Counted from the first letter of the stretch, positions 1 to 6,509 are shown. The stretch: 6,557 bases of DNA from Lachnospiraceae bacterium (GCA_017443685.1 JAFSYD010000323.1:1-6557); one strand, 5' to 3'. Notes: a model not told the origin generated them from the sequence alone. A program made the numbers and translations.

Positions 1-213
1 AGACCGCAGATAGCTCTGCAGGCTCTTTAAGAAATCATAACCGACGACCGTATGGAAGATATCCTGATCCAGCAGCTGCCTGTAGATTTCAAGCGCAGCC
101 TCGGGCTGATCCATATTCACCTTCGTGCGAAGATAATCGACCGCCCGAAGCTCGCTTTGTGCTTCCTTTGCTTCTGCTTCCGTTTCGAATTTGTAGTCTT
201 TTAATTTATACAT
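1..213 (-). CDS. Uncharacterised protein, N-terminal 71 residues (runs off window)
   Basis: An open frame begins with ATG at 213 and stays open to base 1, giving 71 residues with no stop. It starts MYKLKDYKFETEAEAKEAQS and is rich in Glu, Lys, Leu and Ala, consistent with soluble alpha-helical structure. No signal peptide, membrane segment or catalytic motif is visible in this part. It lies three bases after the TAA of the upstream receptor gene and in the same reading frame. Its only Shine-Dalgarno candidate, GGAG at 228-231, sits 14 bases from the start, so translation probably depends on termination-reinitiation from the receptor gene. I do not recognise a function. Similar short N-termini occur, as I recall, in uncharacterised Lachnospiraceae proteins. 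Its position suggests a role linked to the chemosensory operon, but that is inference only. Confidence 0.7.
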   Translation of the reverse strand, partial: MYKLKDYKFETEAEAKEAQSELRAVDYLRTKVNMDQPEAALEIYRQLLDQDIFHTVVGYDFLKSLQSYLRS

Positions 214-216
214 ATA

Positions 217-1389
217 TTAGAATTTGGCTCCGGCATCCCTTGTAAGCTCTGCTGCGATATCTCTTACGATCTGAGGCGCCTTCGTGCACTCCTCCAACGG
301 TCCCTGCAGCGCGGTAAGCGATGCGGACGTCTCTTCGGTGCTTGCGGCATTCGCTTGGGCAATTCCCGAAAGCGAATCGATCGTCGCCTGAACCGCGTTC
401 TTCGTCGCGTTCAAAGAATCCACCTCACCGGCGATACTCGTAACCGCGTTCGATACGCTGTCGATCTCAGTTGTCAGCGCTTCAAACGCTTCCTGCGTAT
501 CGTTCAGTCTGTCGTTCTGGCGGTCGATCTCTCTTAACACGCCGCCCATAGCCTCAACAGAGGTCTGTGACTTCTCGATCAGCTGCTCGATGATGCCGCC
601 GATCTGCGCCGCACTGCCGCTTGACTGCTCCGCTAACGCGCGAACCTCATCCGCAACGACAGCGAATCCCTTGCCTGCCTCACCGGCACGGGCCGCCTCG
701 ATGGAAGCGTTCAATGAAAGCAGGTTCGTCTGCGAGGAAATACCGCTGATAATATCGACTACCTTACGGATCTCATCAACCGACTCATTCGTTGCATTCG
801 TCTGCTCGTGCACCTTGTCGATCGACTGCTTCATGTTGCGGGAGATCGCAAACAGATCATCCAGGATCCCTCTGAGCTGGCGGTTCTGCTTTTCCATTTC
901 TCCGGTGGAGTGGGAAAGCGTGTTCACGTGATCCGTCGTCCTCGCGATCACATCCTGGACGTCACCCATCTGATTGGAGAGGTCCGCCGTCTCACCTGCC
1001 TGCTGCGTCGCGCTTTCGGCGATCTCGTATACGGCTTTGCCGACACTTGCGATCTCATCATCGATCGTCTGCACGTTATTCTGGAACTCACCCGCAAAGC
1101 GCTCCATAACCGCGACATTCTCATGTACATAATCCACAACGGTACGGAACTTTTCAACAGAAATCTTCCGGCCGTTCACCACAAAGACGCTTTCTTCGAA
1201 GTCTTCCTCTTCCTCGAGCAGGAAGGTCATAGCGCATACAGCGATACCTCCGATCATAATCAGCACAAAGAACACCCGAAGCAACAATGCATTGTCAGCA
1301 CCGCCGCAAAGAAAGATGCCGACAAGCGCTACAAGGCTGATGACCGCGGCCGCGATCCGCGTAATGGTCTTGTTCATAGAAATATCCAT
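217..1389 (-). CDS. Methyl-accepting chemotaxis protein without a visible sensor domain (390 aa)
   Basis: This is a membrane-anchored chemoreceptor that should control the CheA kinase through CheW. Two hydrophobic segments (about residues 9-29 and 35-58) are separated by only a few residues (GGADN), so almost nothing is exposed outside the cell. After the second segment comes an acidic stretch (EEEEDFEES, about 59-67). I see no recognisable HAMP domain before the long coiled-coil signalling region (about 80-365). The hairpin tip is clear: [20 protein letters not shown] at 220-239, then [16 protein letters not shown]. Likely adaptation sites are [10 protein letters not shown] (126-135) and ASTEETSAS (about 349-357). 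The ATG at 1389 is supported by the strong site AGGGGGAGG at 1398-1406, eight bases upstream. It follows the binding-protein gene by 22 bases, so it is in the same operon. Without a sensor domain, it may sense through its membrane or cytoplasmic part, or through a partner protein. Confidence 0.93.
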   Translation of the reverse strand: MDISMNKTITRIAAAVISLVALVGIFLCGGADNALLLRVFFVLIMIGGIAVCAMTFLLEEEEDFEESVFVVNGRKISVEKFRTVVDYVHENVAVMERFAGEFQNNVQTIDDEIASVGKAVYEIAESATQQAGETADLSNQMGDVQDVIARTTDHVNTLSHSTGEMEKQNRQLRGILDDLFAISRNMKQSIDKVHEQTNATNESVDEIRKVVDIISGISSQTNLLSLNASIEAARAGEAGKGFAVVADEVRALAEQSSGSAAQIGGIIEQLIEKSQTSVEAMGGVLREIDRQNDRLNDTQEAFEALTTEIDSVSNAVTSIAGEVDSLNATKNAVQATIDSLSGIAQANAASTEETSASLTALQGPLEECTKAPQIVRDIAAELTRDAGAKF

Positions 1390-1397
1390 AGATGTAT

Positions 1398-1406
1398 CCT
1401 CCCCCT
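1398..1406 (-). promoter_or_regulatory. Ribosome binding site of the 390-aa receptor gene
   Basis: Minus-strand AGGGGGAGG lies eight bases before the ATG at 1389, within the 22-base gap after the binding-protein stop codon (1412-1414). It fixes the start at the first ATG rather than the internal ATG four codons later. It also shows that this gene has its own strong ribosome entry despite being downstream in an operon. Confidence 0.7.
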
Positions 1407-1411
1407 AAAAA

Positions 1412-2401
1412 TCACATATAGTTCTTAACGTTAGAAGCGTCAACCGGCTCGAACGGCACCCATACGATCGTGCCGGTATCATCAAGACCATCCAGCCCCT
1501 TCGCTGTCCCCTTCGTTGCAAGAGCGATCGCCGTCTTAACGCTCATCTCGCCCTGTCCGCTTGCCGACTGATATACGGTAAACTGCATTCCGCCGTCCAC
1601 GATCGACTGGCAGCCTGCCGCCGTAGCGTCTACACCGCAGATCGGAATATCCTGCGTGGAAAAGCCATGCTTCTTAAAAGCATTGACAATACCGACCGCC
1701 ATAGTATCGTTGTTGCAGAATACCGCGTCAAAATCCTGATTTGTCTTAAGGAAAATGTCAAACCGCTCCTCGGCCTGCGTATCCGTCCAGTATGCCGTAT
1801 CGTTGAAAACGAAGTTCGCGTTGACGCCCTTATCCTTGAAATACTGGACAACCGCCGAGGTACGTCCCAGAGATGCCGTATGTCCCGGCTCCCCCTGGAA
1901 GATCAAAGCGTTAAAGGAACTCGGATTGCCAAGCTTATTGTAGACATATTCCGCCTGGAACGTGCCGGCGTCGCCTTCCTTGCTGCCGACATACATATAC
2001 TTGTCCGCTTCCAGATGATCCGACGAAGGCTTACTGTTGACAAATACGATCGGCATATCTCCTGCCACCACTTCCAGCTGCAAAGCTGTTGACGGATCGT
2101 TTGGCAGACAGATCACGGCGTCGTATCCCTGTTCCTGGGCCTGCTTTACCTGCGCAACCTGCTGGTCGACCGTTGAGCACTCTTCCATAACGTCAAGTGT
2201 CACGCCCTCAGCCGACGCCGCGCTTTTGATGCCCTCCAGCAAAAGATTGCGGAAATCATCCAGCGTCGTCGTCGTATATAAAATTTTTAAACCTTTGCCG
2301 CCGCCACCGCCGCCGCTGCTTCCGCAGCCGGTGAAAATGCCAACCGTCATCGCAGCCGTAAGAAGCAGGGCTGCCGCGTTATGAAAACTGTTTCGCTTCA
2401 T
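1412..2401 (-). CDS. Sugar-type periplasmic-binding lipoprotein (Peripla_BP_4 / RbsB-like)
   Basis: This is a membrane-tethered solute-binding protein of 329 residues, the usual length for the ribose/galactose-binding class. The N-terminus is a lipoprotein signal (MKRNSFHN, a hydrophobic core, then the lipobox FTGC with Cys26). A flexible linker with six consecutive glycines (30-35) leads into the folded domain. Family hallmarks are ICLPNDPSTA (97-106), NNDTMAVGIVNAFKKHGF (230-247), PICGVDATAAGCQSIVDGGM (253-272) and TVYQ (275-278). These resemble RbsB/MglB-type proteins, so a sugar or AI-2-like furanosyl ligand is plausible, but the ligand cannot be read from the sequence. No permease or ATPase gene adjoins it. 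It sits between two chemoreceptor genes, which suggests a sensing role. ATG at 2401 was chosen. A TTG codon directly upstream (2404) is an alternative and sits better, nine bases from AAGGCGG at 2414-2420, but would add only one residue. The gap to the upstream receptor's stop is seven bases. Confidence 0.9.
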   Translation of the reverse strand: MKRNSFHNAAALLLTAAMTVGIFTGCGSSGGGGGGKGLKILYTTTTLDDFRNLLLEGIKSAASAEGVTLDVMEECSTVDQQVAQVKQAQEQGYDAVICLPNDPSTALQLEVVAGDMPIVFVNSKPSSDHLEADKYMYVGSKEGDAGTFQAEYVYNKLGNPSSFNALIFQGEPGHTASLGRTSAVVQYFKDKGVNANFVFNDTAYWTDTQAEERFDIFLKTNQDFDAVFCNNDTMAVGIVNAFKKHGFSTQDIPICGVDATAAGCQSIVDGGMQFTVYQSASGQGEMSVKTAIALATKGTAKGLDGLDDTGTIVWVPFEPVDASNVKNYM

Positions 2402-2408
2402 CAATGCA

Positions 2409-4448
2409 TCAATCCGCCTTCGTGATCTTAAACCGCTGTACGTAACCGGTCAGCGTTTCGGACGTATTTGCCAGCTCGTGTGAGTTGTCCGCAACGTCCT
2501 GGCTGCTTGCAGTGATCGCCTGTGCCTGCTCTACCATGTTCTTCGATGTCTCTAAGATCTCGTCGGCACTTGCCGCCTGCTCTTCGGAGATTGCAGCAAC
2601 GTTCGAGGACACCTCGTCCACCTTGGAAATACCCGCGATCATATCGTCGATCACGTGGCTCGTGGACTGAATGTTTTCGAAGATCGTATCGAAGGTTTTC
2701 ACCGCTTCCGCGATCAATTCGCTGTTCGCGTGGATGCTCTGCGCGCTTGCGTCTGCCTGTGCCACAACATCCGAGATCAATGCGCGAACCTGCTCGATCA
2801 GGTTCGAAATATTCTGCGCGCTCTCGGCGGAGTTCTTCGCCAGGCCGCCGATCTCCGTCGCAACAACCGCGAACCCGCGTCCCGCGTCGCCCGCGCGTGC
2901 CGCTTCGATCGAAGCATTCAGCGATAAGAGGTTTGTTTCCTCGGCGATATCCGAGATCATACCGACGATCTCTGTGATCTCCTGCGAAGCCTTTCCGACC
3001 TTGCCGATGGAATCCACAAGCTCGGTATTCGCCGCCTGGATCTCGCCCATAGCCACGGAAAGGTGCTCCATGTCCGCACGGCCCTTCTGCGAGATTTCGA
3101 CCGTTTCCTTCATCCGCTCGGACGCCTTGTCGGAGTTCTCCTTCGTGTCGGATACGACCATTGCAAGTGTCGTCGCGTTCTCCGCGATCTCGTTGACCGC
3201 AAGCGCAAGCTCGTCCACCGTATGATTTAGGTTCGCCATCGCCTCTTCCTGCGACTGGGACGCATCATACATATTGCGGCTTACGGTATCGCTGTTATCC
3301 GACTGACGGCGCAGCTTCACTGACTCGTCATTGATGGAGGACAACATATTGCGCATCGAGCCGACGAACTCATCCACCTGGTCTCCCATGATACCGATCT
3401 CGTCGTTCGAAGTGTTGCTGACCTCGATCGTAAAGTCGCCCGAAGACATCGCAGCGATATTCTCCGTGATGGTTGCCAGCGGCTTGATAACCCTGCCGAC
3501 GATGAGGCGGATCAGGATACTGATGATGATAACCGCGATCACACCGACGATCAGAAGAATGATGATCAGTCTTGTGACATCCTGTAAGATGACGCTGTTA
3601 GCAACGTAAGATACCAGCACCCAGTTCGTATTCGGCACTTCGGTAAAAGCTACCGTATAGCCGTGGATCTGATCCGTCGTGTAGTCGCCCGCGCTGATCT
3701 TCGCATAAGCCCCTGCCAGAACCGGGTCGGAAGACGAGGCGGAAAGCGTCGACGATACCAAAGAGGAATCGCGGTGCGCTAAAATCATGTAATTCGTCTT
3801 ATTCACAAGGAAAGAGCTTGCGTGCTTCATCTTAACACCGGAATTGACGATGATGGAAATCTTTTCCAGCGTCACGTTCGCTGCCGCAACCTTCAAGACA
3901 TCGCTGCCGTCGTTAACGATACCGGATGCCGAAATGACATACGTACCATCCGCGTTCTGGTACGGCTCGCCGTAAGCCATCTCGATGCGGGTCAGGCCTT
4001 CCTTGAACCACTGCTCATCGGCAGGCTTGGAAATTGAAAGATCCGCTCCCTCACCGATATAAACCTTGCCGTTCGTGTCCGCTACATAGACACCGTTCGG
4101 CGAATCCGAATTCTTGCCGACATACGTCGTAAGAAGGGTCTTCAGTCCCGCCTCATCGGGCTTCGTACCCTCGATTGCCTGCTTGATCGTGGAAAAATTC
4201 GTCAGATTCTTTGACAGCCACGCGTTGATGTTATCGCTTTGGTTCGCGATGGAGCCCTCAAGTGTGGAAACCGCAAGCTCCTGCATTTCCGAACGCGTCA
4301 GTAAAGATGAGATAACAACGAGAACGACGATCGTAACTATAACCGCCGGCATGATAAGCCCGAGAAGCTTATCCCTGATCTTCCTGGTACGTCCGCGCTT
4401 TTTCGTGACCGAACGGGAAGCCTTTTTTTTCCTTGCCTTACTTTTCAT
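2409..4448 (-). CDS. dCache-HAMP methyl-accepting chemotaxis protein (679 aa)
   Basis: This is a full-length transmembrane chemoreceptor. A very basic cytoplasmic tail (residues 1-27, 15 Lys/Arg) precedes the first membrane segment (about 29-50). The extracellular part (about 51-290) fits a double-Cache domain, with [15 protein letters not shown] (118-132), QWFKEG (146-151), [19 protein letters not shown] (160-178) and a membrane-distal-type VAAANVTL strand (187-194). The second membrane segment is about 293-317, followed by HAMP (about 318-370; [20 protein letters not shown]). The signalling coiled coil carries the hairpin tip [20 protein letters not shown] (504-523). Likely adaptation sites lie around 417-429 and 618-631. 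The tail ends with VQRFKI, typical of Cache receptors, without an NWETF-type tether. The start is the ATG at 4448, six bases after AGGAGG (4455-4460). An in-frame ATG at 4481 would place the ribosome site inside the gene and is rejected. It is the first gene of the chemosensory operon. Confidence 0.95.
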   Translation of the reverse strand: MKSKARKKKASRSVTKKRGRTRKIRDKLLGLIMPAVIVTIVVLVVISSLLTRSEMQELAVSTLEGSIANQSDNINAWLSKNLTNFSTIKQAIEGTKPDEAGLKTLLTTYVGKNSDSPNGVYVADTNGKVYIGEGADLSISKPADEQWFKEGLTRIEMAYGEPYQNADGTYVISASGIVNDGSDVLKVAAANVTLEKISIIVNSGVKMKHASSFLVNKTNYMILAHRDSSLVSSTLSASSSDPVLAGAYAKISAGDYTTDQIHGYTVAFTEVPNTNWVLVSYVANSVILQDVTRLIIILLIVGVIAVIIISILIRLIVGRVIKPLATITENIAAMSSGDFTIEVSNTSNDEIGIMGDQVDEFVGSMRNMLSSINDESVKLRRQSDNSDTVSRNMYDASQSQEEAMANLNHTVDELALAVNEIAENATTLAMVVSDTKENSDKASERMKETVEISQKGRADMEHLSVAMGEIQAANTELVDSIGKVGKASQEITEIVGMISDIAEETNLLSLNASIEAARAGDAGRGFAVVATEIGGLAKNSAESAQNISNLIEQVRALISDVVAQADASAQSIHANSELIAEAVKTFDTIFENIQSTSHVIDDMIAGISKVDEVSSNVAAISEEQAASADEILETSKNMVEQAQAITASSQDVADNSHELANTSETLTGYVQRFKITKAD

Positions 4449-4454
4449 AATCCC

Positions 4455-4460
4455 CCTCCT
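4455..4460 (-). promoter_or_regulatory. Ribosome binding site that decides the dCache receptor start
   Basis: Minus-strand AGGAGG is followed by GGGATT and then ATG at 4448. This near-perfect site and spacing favour a 679-residue product over the 690-residue version starting at 4481. The longer version would begin [11 protein letters not shown] and encode the Shine-Dalgarno itself. Confidence 0.75.
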
Positions 4461-4492
4461 GTAATATGATTGGTGTATCACACACTGCTACT

Positions 4493-4501
4493 ATTTTAAC
4501 A
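4493..4501 (-). promoter_or_regulatory. Possible extended -10 promoter of the chemosensory operon
   Basis: Minus-strand TGTTAAAAT fits the extended -10 form TGnTATAAT with one mismatch in the hexamer (TAAAAT). No convincing -35 hexamer is visible 16-18 bases upstream (the region reads CTACCCC), but extended -10 promoters can work without one. A transcript would start near 4486 and have a leader of about 38 bases. It lies downstream of the terminator of the preceding gene, so a promoter is needed somewhere in this gap. Confidence 0.4.
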
Positions 4502-4505
4502 CATC

Positions 4506-4532
4506 TGTTCGATTTGGGGTAGAAAAATTTTA
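4506..4532 (-). promoter_or_regulatory. Possible sigma-28 (SigD/FliA) type promoter of the chemosensory operon
   Basis: On the minus strand, TAAA (4529-4532) is followed by 15 bases and then ATCGAACA (4506-4513). The flagellar/chemotaxis consensus is TAAA-N15-GCCGATAA, or TAAA-N14-16-CCGATAT in Bacillus. The -35 region matches well (TAAAATTT against TAAAGTTT). The -10 keeps only the CGA core and the last A. The spacing and the downstream receptor gene make it plausible, but the AT-rich setting raises the chance of coincidence. Confidence 0.3.
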
Positions 4533-4541
4533 TGAAAATTT

Positions 4542-4576
4542 AAAAAAAAGGAACCACAAAAAAATGTGATCCCTTT
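4542..4576 (-). terminator. Intrinsic terminator after the Lys/Ala-rich protein gene
   Basis: The minus strand reads AAAGGGATCACA, a loop of six T, then TGTGGTTCCTTT running on into further T. The 12-base arms (4565-4576 and 4547-4558) pair fully with two G-T wobbles, and the 3' side ends in eight T (4542-4549). It begins 31 bases past the stop codon at 4608. It separates this gene from the chemosensory operon downstream. Confidence 0.85.
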
Positions 4577-4607
4577 CTGCTTCGAAACTATGAAAAATCA
4601 GATATGA

Positions 4608-5084
4608 TCAGAACAGATTCAGCTCGCCCTGCTCCGTGCCGTTAACAACGTAATATACCTTGTTCTCGATCGCCTTAATGTATACATCGATCGACTTAAC
4701 CGCAACCCTCTTGTGCGACTCCTTGAAGTTCGCCGTCGCTGCAGCAATGATATCATCAAAGGTCTTGGAATTGCCGTAATTATCCTGGATGAAAGCAGCC
4801 TTCTTAACGGTCTCTTTCTTGGCCGCCGCGGTCTCCGTCTTCTTAGCTGCCGCAGGCTTCTTTGCCGTTTCCTTCTTGGCTTCCGCCTTCTTCTCTGCCG
4901 GCTTGGCTGCTTCCTTCTTAACCTCAGCCTTCGCCTCAACCTTCTTCGCTTCCGTCTTCTTTGCTGCCGCTGCCGCAGGCTTCTTCGCCGCTGCCGGCTT
5001 CTTCGCCTCGTCCACCTTCGCAAGCTCCTTCGCCGTCGCCTCAACAGAAACGTCTGCCTTCTTCGCAGTCTTCTTGTCTGCCAT
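4608..5084 (-). CDS. Lys/Ala-rich histone-H1-like protein with DUF6465-like C-terminal domain
   Basis: The product is 158 residues in two parts. Residues 1-97 are low-complexity (30 Lys, many Ala, some Pro and Glu) with recurring AAKK, AEKK and KPAAAKK units, like bacterial histone-H1 or AlgP-type tails; this part is probably disordered and highly basic. Residues 98-158 look like a small folded domain (FIQDNYGNSKTFDDIIAAA, then VKSIDVYIKAIENKVYYVVN, ending GELNLF). This pattern matches my memory of the DUF6465 family of Clostridia. DNA or RNA binding and nucleoid association are inferred from charge only; no function is established. The start ATG at 5084 lies eight bases after AGAGGAG (5093-5099). 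An ATG two codons upstream is too close to that site, and an upstream extension to 5171 would encode the promoter region. It has its own promoter and terminator, so it is probably monocistronic. Confidence 0.85.
   Translation of the reverse strand: MADKKTAKKADVSVEATAKELAKVDEAKKPAAAKKPAAAAAKKTEAKKVEAKAEVKKEAAKPAEKKAEAKKETAKKPAAAKKTETAAAKKETVKKAAFIQDNYGNSKTFDDIIAAATANFKESHKRVAVKSIDVYIKAIENKVYYVVNGTEQGELNLF
4794..5042 (-). repeat. Low-complexity Lys/Ala/Pro coding repeat
   Basis: This stretch encodes residues 15-97 of the Lys/Ala-rich protein. It is built from degenerate repeats of AAG/GCA/GCC-type codons giving AAKK, AKKPAAA, AEAKKE and similar units. The repeats are imperfect at the DNA level, but the region is prone to length change by slippage or recombination. 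On the opposite strand it produces long spurious Leu/Arg- or Ala/Phe-rich frames. Confidence 0.7.
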
Positions 5085-5092
5085 GATCATTT

Positions 5093-5099
5093 CTCCTCT
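5093..5099 (-). promoter_or_regulatory. Ribosome binding site that decides the Lys/Ala-rich protein start
   Basis: Minus-strand AGAGGAG lies eight bases before the ATG at 5084 (MADKKTAKK). It is only two bases before another in-frame ATG at 5090. The spacing favours 5084. Confidence 0.65.
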
Positions 5100-5157
5100 C
5101 AACAAAAATCGCATCGTTTTAAACAGAATGCTCGCAAATTTATTCGTTGTTAAAACA

Positions 5158-5185
5158 ATTATACACAACACGGATTCAAAGTCTA
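5158..5185 (-). promoter_or_regulatory. Sigma-A-like promoter of the Lys/Ala-rich protein gene
   Basis: On the minus strand, the -35 hexamer TAGACT (5180-5185, four of six to TTGACA) is separated by 16 bases from a perfect -10 TATAAT (5158-5163). The predicted start near 5151 leaves a leader of about 67 bases. No terminator is visible between the upstream lipoprotein gene (stop at 5272) and this promoter, so some readthrough from that gene is possible. Confidence 0.6.
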
Positions 5186-5271
5186 TATACAGTTTTCATA
5201 TAATAACTGCACCGTCTTTTCTTCGTTTTTGGTAATTTTTAACAAAGCCGTAACATATTTTTAGCAGATAA

Positions 5272-6252
5272 TCAGCGCGGCAGATAAGACTCGATGGTGG
5301 AAAAAAAGGAATCCGTCGTGATCGCCTCACTGCCGTCAAAAGGGATCGCATCCAGATGCGCCTCGTTAAAAACCGAATAGTAATCCCTGCTTTGGGAGCT
5401 GATGATCTCATTGATCGCCTGTTCCTTGCGCACGCCCACAATATCATCCTTGTTCTGTTCGGAAAGCGCGCGGTTATACTTGTTGATGCAGCAGACAAAA
5501 TAATATCCGTATTCGTCTGCGATCCGTCCGGAGATCTCACCGTCATCCAGATCAAAAGCAGCCTCTTCCACCGCCTTCGGATACGTTCCTCTCCCGAACG
5601 ACACCTTTCCTTTATCTTTTCTGCTGTAGGAAGCGCAGAGCTTTTCGAAGCTATCGCCCCGTGCGATCGCTTCCTCCACCGACGCCGCGGCCTCTTCACC
5701 GGCAACGAACAATACATAAGCATCCATGACTCTGGCTTCGTCCTCGGAAATCTCCTCATCGATCGAATCCATCAGCCCGGCATATACCTTCTGTGCCGTT
5801 GCATAGCGCCGGTACAATTGCTCGATATCATTTTCGGAAACCTGCATATACGCCCGTTCCCCGGCAGACAGGGAATTATAATACGCGGCTGCCGCCGTTT
5901 TAACCTGCGTCAGCTCTTTTTCATCGAGTGCGATATCGTGATCTGTGGCATAAAGATTCATGGAATACACCCGTGCCAGATGCTGTGCCGAGAGCATACG
6001 GATGCTTTCTTCCATACGGTCGACGTCAAATCCGCCGTTCCAGAGATCCGTTTCGCCGACGCGCCCATAGATGTTCTTATAATTGGCAAGATACACCCGC
6101 ACCTCATTATCCGGACAGCGCAGCGGCCCCATTTTAAAAATGGAAAAAGCCCCTCCGCCGAAGGTAAAAACGACCTGCCTGCCGTTTACCGTACAGCCGG
6201 ACAGCAGGATCCCGATAAAAATAACCGCAAGCAGATTTACGATCCTTCGCAT
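5272..6252 (-). CDS. Peptidyl-prolyl isomerase-like lipoprotein (SurA/PrsA/PpiC-related), probably catalytically degenerate
   Basis: The 326-residue product begins with a lipoprotein signal (MRRIVNLLAV, hydrophobic core, lipobox LSGC with Cys20), so it should sit on the outer face of the membrane. A helical SurA-N-like region follows (about 45-170), with paired acidic and Tyr-rich helices. A rotamase-like domain lies at about 175-256: GDSFEKLCASYSRKDKGKVS (199-218), FGRGTYPKAVEEAAFDLDDGEIS (219-241) and the YGYYFV strand (248-253). Active parvulins normally have His in the first strand (RHIL) and in the YGYHI strand. Here these read DAYVLF and YGYYFV, so both histidines appear missing and a chaperone role without isomerase activity is likely. 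ATG at 6252 overlaps the upstream stop by one base (TGATG), indicating translational coupling. As I recall, related lipoproteins follow mfd in Lachnospiraceae; this context is outside the window. The protein's clients are unknown. Confidence 0.8.
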   Translation of the reverse strand: MRRIVNLLAVIFIGILLSGCTVNGRQVVFTFGGGAFSIFKMGPLRCPDNEVRVYLANYKNIYGRVGETDLWNGGFDVDRMEESIRMLSAQHLARVYSMNLYATDHDIALDEKELTQVKTAAAAYYNSLSAGERAYMQVSENDIEQLYRRYATAQKVYAGLMDSIDEEISEDEARVMDAYVLFVAGEEAAASVEEAIARGDSFEKLCASYSRKDKGKVSFGRGTYPKAVEEAAFDLDDGEISGRIADEYGYYFVCCINKYNRALSEQNKDDIVGVRKEQAINEIISSQSRDYYSVFNEAHLDAIPFDGSEAITTDSFFSTIESYLPR

Positions 6253-6509
6253 CAGCCCTCAACCACCAGATAACGTCCGTCCGGCAACGGGAACACTTCT
6301 TCCAGCTGCAACAGCTCCTCTTCGGGAATATCCGAGATATCGCATTCCTCTTCCAGGTATTCCTTCAGCTCATCTTTGTCCGCACAGACATAAGCGCAGA
6401 CATCCTCCAAAAAGCTTTCCGCTTCCTCTTCCGTCTCGGCAACTACCTCCGGAAGAAGCTTTAACTGATTTTTCAAAAATGCTTCGACACACATCTTGTC
6501 ATACTGCAT
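6252..6509 (-). CDS. Small acidic protein of unknown function (85 aa)
   Basis: The product begins MQYDKMCVEAFLKNQLKLLP and ends GRYLVVEG. It is strongly acidic (TEEEAESFLEDVC, LKEYLEEECDIS, PEEELLQLEEVF) and predicted soluble, with no signal or membrane segment. A short domain ending in a LPDGRYLVVEG strand resembles uncharacterised small proteins of Lachnospiraceae, from memory. Start choice is uncertain. ATG at 6509 lies about 11 bases after AAGGA. ATG at 6521 directly abuts that site. ATG at 6542 would add MGKKKERMYDA encoded across a run of ten A and has no clear ribosome site, although all three are in frame. TATAGT at 6545-6550 could be a -10 element, which would favour a start downstream of 6542. 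The stop codon overlaps the ATG of the lipoprotein gene by one base, so the two are probably co-translated. Confidence 0.7.
   Translation of the reverse strand: MQYDKMCVEAFLKNQLKLLPEVVAETEEEAESFLEDVCAYVCADKDELKEYLEEECDISDIPEEELLQLEEVFPLPDGRYLVVEG

Noticed and set aside
808..1428. A 206-codon plus-strand open frame opposite the 390-aa receptor
   Set aside because: It overlaps a receptor gene with an unmistakable signalling motif, and the translation is His/Arg-rich with no recognisable features.
4449..4481. Upstream start at 4481 for the dCache receptor (extra residues [11 protein letters not shown])
   Set aside because: It would translate through the AGGAGG site used by the ATG at 4448, and it has no good ribosome site of its own.
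4473..4483. Short inverted repeat GTGT-GAT-ACAC in the leader of the chemosensory operon
   Set aside because: The arms are only four bases and do not extend outwards. Such repeats occur by chance, and nothing else suggests an operator.
5191..5210. CAGTT...AACTG hairpin between the lipoprotein gene and the next promoter, considered as a terminator
   Set aside because: The stem is only five base pairs with a ten-base loop and no following T run.
4619..5235. Long Arg-, Leu- or Ala/Phe-rich frames in other frames across the Lys/Ala repeat
   Set aside because: They are reading-frame shadows of repetitive AAG/GCC codons. Only the 4608-5084 frame has a ribosome site, a promoter and a non-repetitive conserved C-terminus.
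5356..6273. A 305-codon plus-strand open frame opposite the lipoprotein gene
   Set aside because: It lies antisense to a well-supported lipoprotein with signal peptide and family motifs. Its own translation has no coherent domain and no good ribosome site was evident, so it is a codon-bias shadow.
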